From JBBKWJ01 sp037968895 (lineage in GTDB: Bacteria > Actinomycetota > Acidimicrobiia > Acidimicrobiales > SZUA-35), in assembly GCA_037968895.1 (NCBI GenBank), contig JBBKWJ010000255.1, positions 1 to 6,970 on the forward strand: a DNA stretch of 6,970 nucleotides, in the 5' to 3' direction. Below are positions 1-5,362 of the stretch, one piece after another. The notes beneath the pieces are model-generated. The model worked only from the letters and a program-made list of their open reading frames with translations. It was not told the origin of the DNA and made no database searches. Made by a program: the position numbers and the translations under genes. The number at the start of each line of letters is the position of its first letter. Position 1 is the first letter of the stretch.

Positions 1-219
1 GGGGCACTTTCGCCCGGGATCTACGCCGAGCTCCACGCACTCGCACCCAAGATTAAGGGCAGGATGCAAGCGGAAGGCACCGCCATGGTTGGCTTTCAGC
101 CGATCGAGGGCCTCAACACGTTCCGACTGTTGTTCATGAACCCCGCAGTCGGCGAGGTTGACGTCGATGCCCTACTCGACCGGGTGTCCGAGTATGGCCA
201 CGACGTCTACGCAAATTGA
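1..219 (+). CDS. Group II PLP-dependent amino acid decarboxylase, C-terminal 72 residues (5' end outside window)
   Basis: The first reading frame is open from base 1 to a TGA at 217-219. The residues resemble the C-terminal small domain of group II pyridoxal-phosphate decarboxylases (the aromatic-amino-acid, cysteine-sulfinate and diaminobutyrate decarboxylase family): a helix ending in KGRMQAEGTAMVGFQP, then NTFRLLFMNPAVGEVDVDAL and a closing helix with EYGHDVYA. This arrangement of xxR(M)xxxGxxMVGxQP, FR(L/M)xxxNP and D(I/V)DxLLxxxxxxG is characteristic. The catalytic lysine and PLP-binding part lie upstream of the window, so the substrate cannot be read. The known reaction of the family is removal of the alpha-carboxyl group of an amino acid to give an amine, in the cytoplasm. 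The next gene, a histidinol-dehydrogenase-like remnant, starts 10 bases downstream, so the two were probably co-transcribed. Nothing in the visible part is broken, but its partners are. Confidence 0.75.
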   Translation, partial: GALSPGIYAELHALAPKIKGRMQAEGTAMVGFQPIEGLNTFRLLFMNPAVGEVDVDALLDRVSEYGHDVYAN

Positions 220-232
220 GAAGGTCAACATG
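218..232 (+). promoter_or_regulatory. Ribosome binding site and start codon of the hisD-like pseudogene
   Basis: GAGAAGG at 218-224 overlaps the decarboxylase stop codon and sits 5 bases before ATG 230-232. The ATG opens a peptide beginning MTYSYLKQRS, which resembles the N-terminus of HisD-like dehydrogenases. This fixes the original start of the broken gene and supports translational linkage to the decarboxylase. Confidence 0.6.
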
Positions 233-660
233 ACGTACTCGTACCTCAAACAGCGTTCGGTCGGGACAGAGGCAACTGACTGAGAAGTCTCGGAGAAAGT
301 CCGAGAGATGATTGCCGGATTGTGCGAACGAGGCGAGTACGAAGCCAGAGCCTTCGCCCGGAGTTTCGACGGGTGGGGCGGACCGATCGTCGTTGAAGCA
401 AGCGTCGTGCGGGAAGCGCGGAGAGCCCTCGCCCCCACATTGCTCGACGACATAACCGAGGCGCATCGCAACATCCGCTCGTTCGCCCGGGCCCCACGAG
501 ACTCGCGTCAACCATTTGAGATCGAGGTTAGGCCGGGACTCGGGCAGGCCACCGGTTGGTGCCGGTAAACGTCTCGGGCTGCTACGTTCCGGCGGGCCGC
601 TTTGCGCACATCGCATCCGCACTTATGAACATCACAACGTCGCACGTTGCCGGGATCAGC
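230..660 (+). pseudogene. Histidinol-dehydrogenase-like NAD-dependent dehydrogenase, N-terminal remnant with stop and frameshift
   Basis: Starting at ATG 230 the frame reads MTYSYLKQRSVGTEATD, then a TGA at 281-283, then continues in the same frame EVSEKVREMIAGLCERGEYE...FDGW and ...AHRNIRSFARAPRDSRQPFE up to TAA 566-568. The homology jumps to frame 1 near base 558 and carries on as VPVNVSGCYVPAGRFAHIAS, then LMNITTSHVAG. These blocks (FDGW, helical AHxNI, EVRPGLGQ, then PVxxxGCYVPAGR) follow the HisD/HpsN family in order. Family members oxidise an alcohol to a carboxylate with NAD and zinc; the GCYVPAGR form is closer to the sulfopropanediol or other HisD-like paralogues than to biosynthetic HisD, though I cannot assign the substrate. 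Only about 145 of the usual ~430 residues remain, and the zinc and catalytic histidines further on are missing. An internal stop plus a frameshift plus truncation makes a non-functional gene the only reasonable reading. Confidence 0.8.
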
Positions 661-900
661 GTGATCGAGACTGTGCCTACACGATGGGAGGAGGCTGGGA
701 CGGCCATCTGACCGGGACGTTCGGGATTGCTGGATGTTTCAACACCCAGACGTTCAAACACGTAAATTCCGGAGAGGGTGGTCTGCTCGTCACCGATGAC
801 GAGGACTTCGCGGCGCGTGCGATTCTGCTGTCGGGTTCATACATGCTTTACACCCAGCGACGGCGCCGTGTCTTTCGAGCATGCTATGCGCTGGCCGTCA
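661..900 (+). pseudogene. DegT/DnrJ/EryC1-type (PLP) aminotransferase, internal fragment
   Basis: From about 661 the sequence reads VIE in frame 1, then, after an apparent one-base loss near 669, DCAYTMGGGWDGHLTGTFGI in frame 3, followed by AGCFNTQTFKHVNSGEGGLL and VTDDEDFAARAILLSGSYML. The run (I/V)EDCAHTMG...G...TGTFG, CF(S/N)xQTxKHxNSGEGGLLxTDD and SGSYMLY is characteristic of DegT-family sugar/amino aminotransferases; the lysine in FKHVNSGEGG is at the usual PLP Schiff-base position. After LYTQ (about 857) the similarity weakens and probably shifts frame again (DGAVSFEHAM in frame 1). A faint continuation such as NVSC can be imagined to about 950. There is no start codon or N-terminal half, and no C-terminal third, because the opposite-strand STAND gene takes over. 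It is joined directly to the HisD-like remnant. Confidence 0.75.
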
Positions 901-3900
901 ACCCTCGGGAGGGCAACGTTTCTTGCCCGGCGAGCAGTTCGGGAGCAGCCGGAGTGAAAGCGAGCTCGATCGTTTGGGTTCTGTTGAGTCTCGCGCCCTC
1001 GATGTACACCTTGGTGTAGATGTCTGTCCCGAGCGTCTCGCGACAGTGCTCGATTGTCTCGTCGATGAACGATCGCTGCCAAGGCACCAGCACGTGACCT
1101 GTGGCCTGCCGTTGAGACTCGGCCGCGCCCAGGAGTTGGGTTGCTGTAAGGCTGTCCCCCTGCTTCGCAGAGAGCATGGCCATAGACCCGAGACAGTCAG
1201 CGATCCCACGCAGGTCCCGTATCTCCACCCGAAGGGCGAGACTCTCAACCAGCCTGCTTCTTGCACCGATGAGATCGCCCATCATCAGTTCGAAAAGGCC
1301 GAGGCTGAATTGGGCATGACCGATGGCCCACGTGTGGCGCCATTTCCTAGCGAAGGCCAGACTGCGGTCGAGGAGCTCCCGAGCCTCGCCGACTTCCCCC
1401 TGCAACCAGTGGACATGCGCCAGACCGTACGTGGACCAGATTTCGAGCAGCTGCTCATCGCCGACATCTCGGGCGAGTCGAGTGCCCTCGTCGAACTGCT
1501 CCTTGGCCCGGTCGTAGTCAAAGGCGTTGAAGGTGATCATCCCGTGCATCGAGATCGACCACGCCAATCTTCGGACGTCGCCCACCTTTCTCCACAGCTG
1601 CTCGGCTTCGGTAAAAGTCGCCTCGGAGGTCACAGAGCCCGGATGGAGCCGACCGAGCCACCCTCTGGCGTCCAGGGCGTTAGCGCGGGCCGCGGTCGGC
1701 AGATCGGCTCCCGCACCCTCAAGCAGTTGGTCCAACCAAAGGATTCCCTCTGTCACATATCCTCTGACGTCCCAGTAGCTCCACAAGAGCCCAGCGATCT
1801 CGAGGCCCGCCTCGATTCTGGTCGCGGAGGACATAGCCCAATGCAACGCCAGCCGAATGTTGTGGCGCTCGTCCTCGATGGCGTTCAGTGCGGCCGGGAA
1901 GTCGGAAACAAAGAATGATGCTTCGTGGGCACGAACGAGCCCGAGGCACCAATGCAGATGGGCGTCCTGCACTCGCTCCGACTCTCCCGAGGCCGCCAAC
2001 TTGTCGCTCGCAAACTGGCGAAGCGTCTCGAGGAGTCTGTACCGCGGCTGTCCGTTGGTATCCAGATAGAAGCTAACCATCGACTTGGTGACGAGTTCGG
2101 TCAGGAGGTCGAGCACCGAATCATCAAGCAGTTCGGTCTCGCCGCCAATCTGATGCGCTGCTTCGAGAGTCCAACCGCCGGCAAAAACTCCCAGCCGGCG
2201 AAAGAGCACTCGTTCTTCTTCGGACAACAAGTCGAAGCTCCAAGTTATGGCCGATCTCATGTTGTGGTGACGTTCCGGCATGTCGCGTGAAGCGCTGCCA
2301 GCCCCTCCGAAAACCGCACCCAGGCGATCCAGCAGAGCGGCTGGTGTTAGGTAGCGGAGTTTCGGTGCGGCGAGTTCGATGGCCAGAGGCAGTCCGTCCA
2401 AGCGGTTCAGCAGCTCGACAAGCGACGGGGCGTTGGTCTCGCTCATCTCGAAGTCGGGAACGACTGCTCGAGCGCGTTGAATAAACAGATCCATCGAAGG
2501 CACCGCCTCAAGTGCGTCCACAGGAACATCGTCGTCGGGAAGCGGTAGTGGCCGAAGCGGAAATTCACGTTCGCCGCTCACTCTCAGGGGCTCTCGGCTG
2601 GTCACAAGGAACTTCAGGTTGGTTGTCGATCGCAGAATCGCGGCCAGGTCGGTGGCGGTGATGATGACCTGTTCCATGTTGTCGAGGACGACCAGCATCT
2701 GAGCGTCGCCTACGAACAATGCGATGGCACGATCGAGCTCTCGTCCCTCGGCGTCGAGCACACCCAGGGCCCGGCCCAGCGCAGGGAGCACGAGGGCGGT
2801 GTCGAAGACGCTGGACAAGTCGACGAAAAAGACCCCGCCAGGAAAATCGGTCTCCACGAGGCGGGCCAGCTCGATAGCCAATCTCGTCTTGCCGATTCCA
2901 CCGGCACCGGTGATCGTCAGGAGGCGTACTTGTTTATCCAGCAGCAGCTCTCGGGCGCTGCGCAGCTCCTCATCCCGCCCCACGAAGGAAGAGAGGGGAA
3001 CGGGCAATCGTCGTTCGGGACACGAGCGAATCGGCGGGAAGTGCGAAAGAAGGTTCGGTGCGTTCAGCTGGAAGACCCGTTCGCCACGGTCGATGTCGGG
3101 CAAGTTGTGAAGGCCCAGATCGGTGAGGGTCTTGCCGTCGGACAAGAACGGCAGGACCATCTCGGCGGCCCGGCCGGTCAGAAGTGTCTGGCCTCCGTGC
3201 GCTGCGGCTGTCAGCCGAGAAGCGCGGTGCACGTCGAGGCCCACGTATGTGCCCCCTGCCATTCGACTTTCGCCGGTGTGTAGTCCTATGCGCAAACGAA
3301 CTGTTGCATCTGCCGGCCACGGCTCACCGCTCATGGCGAGGTGAGCTGCCGCCGCCGCATTCGCCGCATCCACCGCAGATGAGAAGGCGGCGAAGAAAGA
3401 CCCCGCATCGTTCCTCACCTCAGTTCCCTTGGAGGCTTCGATCACCGACTCCATAAGGAGGTTGTAACGGTCGACGATTTCGCCGTAGCTGCTACCTGCT
3501 TCGTTGAGCAACCGCTTCGACTGGTCAATCTCGCTGAAGAAGAAGGTGACGGTCCCGACAGGTAGAGATTTGGCCGACCTGCTGTTTGCGGTAAAGCGCT
3601 CGGAGATCAGCAGGGCAAGATCGTCGAGGAGCAGGTTCTTCAGCTCCGTCGCCGTCGAAAACTTCTTATACGAGACGCCGCCGTCCTGCCGAACGCCATT
3701 CAACATGTTTTCGAGACGTTCGTGCCGCTCGGGAGCAGGTTGCTTCACGTACAGGAGGCGCGGCCGGCCTGAGCTGTTGACGAACTCGTCCTCTATGCCC
3801 GACATAGTCTCGCCTGGCGCCTGCCATCCGTAGGACTCCCAATAGATCCCGACAAATATGTCGCTTTGCTCGAGGTAGGCCCGGTACAGGTCCCGAGGAG

Positions 3901-4054
3901 GATGCGGCCGAGCCCCCAACTCGAACATCACTGGTGTCATGCGGAGCTTCTCGATGGCGATCCGCACCGCCTTTCGCTCCTCGGCCAGCTCGTCGAGTGT
4001 CGAGCTTACGAACACCCGAAGCCGTTGGTCGGGTGTCCTGATCGAACCAGTCAT
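884..4054 (-). CDS. DUF4062 / degenerate class III cyclase / STAND NTPase / TPR-like protein
   Basis: This is a 1056-residue cytoplasmic multidomain protein with no signal peptide or membrane segment. Residues ~11-155 are a DUF4062 module (RLRVFVSSTLDELAEER, then DIFVGIYWESYGW and the helix ending LISERF), the N-terminal module also found in animal STAND proteins such as NWD1 and TEP1. Residues ~166-295 have the class III adenylate/guanylate cyclase fold (VGTVTFFFSEIDQS, RLRIGLHTGE, YVGLDVHRASRL), but the two metal-binding aspartates appear as E175 and G218, so cyclase activity is doubtful. Residues ~353-600 are a STAND/NB-ARC-like NTPase: FVGRDEE, Walker A GAGGIGKT 383-390, Walker B MLVVLDN 453-459, TSREP 485-489 and GLPL 554-557. 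A winged-helix-like stretch (WSFDLLSEEERVLFRRLGVF) precedes helical, TPR-like sequence from ~690 to ~1030. No LuxR-type helix-turn-helix is seen. The start is ATG 4054-4052 with AGAGG 6 bases upstream. Known STAND proteins are ATP-dependent switches that oligomerise when the C-terminal repeats sense a ligand. A signalling or antiphage-like role is inference. The last ~23 residues look like an added tail. Confidence 0.9.
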   Translation of the reverse strand: MTGSIRTPDQRLRVFVSSTLDELAEERKAVRIAIEKLRMTPVMFELGARPHPPRDLYRAYLEQSDIFVGIYWESYGWQAPGETMSGIEDEFVNSSGRPRLLYVKQPAPERHERLENMLNGVRQDGGVSYKKFSTATELKNLLLDDLALLISERFTANSRSAKSLPVGTVTFFFSEIDQSKRLLNEAGSSYGEIVDRYNLLMESVIEASKGTEVRNDAGSFFAAFSSAVDAANAAAAAHLAMSGEPWPADATVRLRIGLHTGESRMAGGTYVGLDVHRASRLTAAAHGGQTLLTGRAAEMVLPFLSDGKTLTDLGLHNLPDIDRGERVFQLNAPNLLSHFPPIRSCPERRLPVPLSSFVGRDEELRSARELLLDKQVRLLTITGAGGIGKTRLAIELARLVETDFPGGVFFVDLSSVFDTALVLPALGRALGVLDAEGRELDRAIALFVGDAQMLVVLDNMEQVIITATDLAAILRSTTNLKFLVTSREPLRVSGEREFPLRPLPLPDDDVPVDALEAVPSMDLFIQRARAVVPDFEMSETNAPSLVELLNRLDGLPLAIELAAPKLRYLTPAALLDRLGAVFGGAGSASRDMPERHHNMRSAITWSFDLLSEEERVLFRRLGVFAGGWTLEAAHQIGGETELLDDSVLDLLTELVTKSMVSFYLDTNGQPRYRLLETLRQFASDKLAASGESERVQDAHLHWCLGLVRAHEASFFVSDFPAALNAIEDERHNIRLALHWAMSSATRIEAGLEIAGLLWSYWDVRGYVTEGILWLDQLLEGAGADLPTAARANALDARGWLGRLHPGSVTSEATFTEAEQLWRKVGDVRRLAWSISMHGMITFNAFDYDRAKEQFDEGTRLARDVGDEQLLEIWSTYGLAHVHWLQGEVGEARELLDRSLAFARKWRHTWAIGHAQFSLGLFELMMGDLIGARSRLVESLALRVEIRDLRGIADCLGSMAMLSAKQGDSLTATQLLGAAESQRQATGHVLVPWQRSFIDETIEHCRETLGTDIYTKVYIEGARLNRTQTIELAFTPAAPELLAGQETLPSRGLTASA

Positions 4055-4060
4055 GGGTGA

Positions 4061-4065
4061 CCTCT
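4061..4065 (-). promoter_or_regulatory. Ribosome binding site of the STAND gene
   Basis: On the minus strand AGAGG (plus-strand CCTCT) lies 6 bases before the ATG at 4054-4052. The spacing is normal and supports this start over any downstream alternative. Confidence 0.6.
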
Positions 4066-4086
4066 GAAAAGAGAGTTGTTTTGGTG

Positions 4087-4115
4087 ACTATACGCCCGCG
4101 CTGCCCGCGCTGGAA
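4087..4115 (-). promoter_or_regulatory. Candidate promoter of the STAND gene with a 9-bp tandem repeat
   Basis: On the minus strand TATAGT (plus 4087-4092) is a good -10 hexamer. Seventeen bases upstream is TTCCAG (plus 4110-4115), a weak -35. The expected start of transcription near 4080 would give a leader of about 25 bases that includes the AGAGG site. The spacer contains two exact tandem copies of gcccgcgct (4094-4111). A repeat inside the promoter spacer could bind a regulator or change promoter spacing if copy number varies. This was located by eye; no promoter score was computed. Confidence 0.4.
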
Positions 4116-4134
4116 GACCTTTTAACCGCCATGT

Positions 4135-4152
4135 CGTAGTTCCGTACTACGG
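4135..4152. promoter_or_regulatory. Nested palindrome upstream of the STAND promoter
   Basis: CGTAGT at 4135-4140 and ACTACG at 4146-4151 form a perfect 6-bp inverted repeat with a 5-base loop. Shifted slightly, CCGTA-C-TACGG at 4142-4152 is a second palindrome with 5-bp arms around one base. The site is about 25 bases upstream of the putative -35 of the minus-strand gene and at the broken 5' edge of the GNAT fragment. It may be an operator or simply the scar of a rearrangement. Confidence 0.3.
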
Positions 4153-4361
4153 GGTTCGCTCACCTTGGCCTCGTCGTTGGTTCCAAGCTCCGCGGCGAAG
4201 GAATGGGAAGCCGGCTCATGCACACACTCACCGAGATCAGCAAGGACCAGAACCTGAGGCCGCTTTGTTCCACCGAGCCGACCAACATCGCTGCGCAGCG
4301 GGTCATCGAACGTGCGGGTTTCGAGAATCATCATCAGGTCCTTCGAATAATGATGAGCTGA
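4140..4361 (+). pseudogene. GNAT-family N-acetyltransferase, C-terminal fragment
   Basis: The frame is open from just after a TAG at 4137-4139 to TGA 4359-4361. It reads GFAHLGLVVGSKLRGEGMGS, then a helix, then EPTNIAAQRVIERAGFENHH and VLRIMMS. This matches the second half of a GNAT acetyltransferase: the strand LGLVV, the acetyl-CoA pyrophosphate loop of R-G-x-G-x-G type (LRGEGMG, preceded by a basic residue), and the NxxAxxxxxxxGF motif near the C-terminus. GNAT proteins normally have 140-180 residues; about 73 remain. The only ATG in frame (4203) is inside the acetyl-CoA loop and would give just 52 residues lacking strand 4, so a working enzyme is very unlikely. The N-terminal half is absent and its place is taken by the promoter region of the opposite-strand STAND gene. 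Substrate unknown. Confidence 0.65.
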
Positions 4362-4398
4362 GGCGAGCGAATAGGTGCGGAGAGTTACCCTCATTGGT

Positions 4399-4809
4399 AT
4401 GTCGCCGGTTGAGATCGCTGATCTTGTGCAGCTACGGCGGGCTCGCGATTTTATGGATCGCAACTATGCCGAGCGCTTGAGTGTGCCTGCGTTGGCTGAA
4501 ACTGCACTGATGTCGCCGTCGCATTTCGCTCGGAAGTTCCGCGCCGTGTATGGCGAGACGCCGTATTCGTATTTGATGACACGGCGGATCGAGCGTGCGA
4601 TGGCGTTGCTGCGGGGAGGGGTCAGTGTGACCGATGCGTGTTTCGCTGTCGGATGCGTGTCGCTGGGCTCGTTCAGTTCTCGCTTCACCGAGATTATCGG
4701 CGAGACACCGTCCCACTACCGCGAACGGAATCACGGCGACCTCGAGGTCGTGCCGCCCTGCGTCACCAAGATGCGGACCCGTCCCCACCGGACTCCTGCT
4801 AGCACCTAG
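4399..4809 (+). CDS. AraC-family transcriptional regulator (DNA-binding domain only)
   Basis: The 136-residue protein consists almost wholly of an AraC/XylS DNA-binding domain. The first helix-turn-helix is at ~28-50 (LSVPALAETALMSPSHFARKF) and the second at ~76-105 (VSVTDACFAVGCVSLGSFSS, RFTEIIGETPSHYR), ending in the usual GxxPxxYR. No cupin or other ligand-binding domain is present. The C-terminal PPCVTK...TRP tail resembles a compact actinobacterial subgroup of AraC regulators that sit beside VOC proteins. I chose ATG 4399 because homology begins there (MSPVEIADLVQLRRARDFMD); an in-frame GTG at 4375 would add 8 residues. Neither start has a convincing ribosome binding site (GGAGAG at 4379-4384 is about 14 bases from the ATG). 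The likely target is its own region and the VOC gene 96 bases downstream on the same strand. Confidence 0.85.
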   Translation: MSPVEIADLVQLRRARDFMDRNYAERLSVPALAETALMSPSHFARKFRAVYGETPYSYLMTRRIERAMALLRGGVSVTDACFAVGCVSLGSFSSRFTEIIGETPSHYRERNHGDLEVVPPCVTKMRTRPHRTPAST

Positions 4810-4868
4810 CGCGCCCGATGCGCTCAAGATTCAACCTTTCGGCAGCTGCAGGGATCAAGCAGGATTGG

Positions 4869-4899
4869 AGAAGCGGTGCATTTCGAGCGCTTCTAGTGT
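4869..4899 (+). promoter_or_regulatory. Inverted repeat abutting a possible leaderless promoter of the VOC gene
   Basis: AGAAGCG (4869-4875) and CGCTTCT (4888-4894) form a perfect 7-bp inverted repeat with a 12-base spacer. The right arm touches TAGTGT (4894-4899), which fits an actinobacterial -10 (TAnnnT) whose transcript would begin at or within a base or two of ATG 4906. There is no Shine-Dalgarno sequence before 4906, in keeping with a leaderless message. The repeat is a reasonable operator candidate for the adjacent AraC regulator, although AraC proteins more often use direct repeats. No clear -35 is seen. Confidence 0.35.
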
Positions 4900-4905
4900 T
4901 TCGGC

Positions 4906-5304
4906 ATGGCAGTCAACGTTTCAAAAATGTTCATCACCGTGCACGACCCCGACGAGGCACTCGGCTTCTATCGCGATGCGCTCGGCCTCGAAGTCCGCCA
5001 AGACGTTGAGAACAATGGCTTTCGATGGGTCACCCTTGGCGCTCCGGGCCAGGACATCGATGTCGTCTTGTCGCAACCACATTGGGGTCGATCCCCGGCG
5101 GAGGGAGACGCGCTTCTGGCACTGGTGACCCAGGGCTCGATGCAAGCTGCGATCTTCAGCAGCGACGACCTGGAAGCCACGTTCGACACGCTCGTTGCTT
5201 CTGGAGCTGAGGTGCTTGAGGAGCCGACCGATCAGTTCTGGGGTGTCCGCGATTGTGCGTTCCGGGACCCGTCTGGAAACCTCGTCCGAATCGCCCAGGC
5301 ATGA
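4906..5304 (+). CDS. VOC-fold (glyoxalase/bleomycin-resistance/dioxygenase superfamily) protein
   Basis: The 132-residue protein has the two beta-alpha-beta-beta-beta units of the vicinal oxygen chelate fold. Unit one begins KMFITVHDPDEALGFYRDAL, GLEV (residues 7-30) and includes FRWVTLG; unit two begins with AAIFSSDDLEATFDTLVASG (81-100) and ends in the superfamily signature FRDPSGNLVRIAQ (119-131). Related proteins include glyoxalase I, extradiol dioxygenases and antibiotic-binding proteins. At the usual C-terminal metal-ligand position (GNxxE) this protein has GNLVR, so a metal-independent binding role is as likely as catalysis. ATG 4906 is chosen because the first strand (VSKMFITV) starts just after it; an ATG at 4927 would cut that strand. 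Its partner is the AraC-type regulator upstream on the same strand. Substrate or ligand unknown. Confidence 0.85.
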   Translation: MAVNVSKMFITVHDPDEALGFYRDALGLEVRQDVENNGFRWVTLGAPGQDIDVVLSQPHWGRSPAEGDALLALVTQGSMQAAIFSSDDLEATFDTLVASGAEVLEEPTDQFWGVRDCAFRDPSGNLVRIAQA

Positions 5305-5362
5305 CTCTGACTGGCGCCTGCAACGGCAAGCCGTAACGAGGAACATTTCGGAGGTCTGGGTG

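Noticed and set aside
281..283. In-frame TGA of the hisD-like gene as a recoded (selenocysteine) codon
   Set aside because: HisD-type enzymes have no selenocysteine at this N-terminal place, and a separate frameshift near 558 plus truncation already show decay.
881..1918. Long plus-strand open frame of 345 codons antisense to the STAND gene's 3' part
   Set aside because: Its translation shows no recognisable domain and is low in hydrophobic core patterns; the opposite strand carries clear TPR-like and family-typical sequence. Long antisense frames are expected in GC-rich genes.
4328..4356. Inverted repeat TCATCAT / ATGATGA at the end of the GNAT fragment as a terminator
   Set aside because: The stem is only 7 bp and AT-rich, the loop is 15 bases, and no T-run follows; it is within the reading frame of the fragment and built of simple trinucleotide repetition.
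4122..4463. Minus-strand frame of 113 codons opposite the GNAT fragment and the AraC start
   Set aside because: The translation has no recognisable family, while the plus strand carries GNAT and AraC motifs over the same bases.
5305..5362. Bidirectional terminator between the convergent VOC and AlkD-like genes
   Set aside because: I looked for a GC-rich hairpin with a T-run on either strand and found only very short stems such as CGGC-AA-GCCG at the start of the gap; not enough to call.
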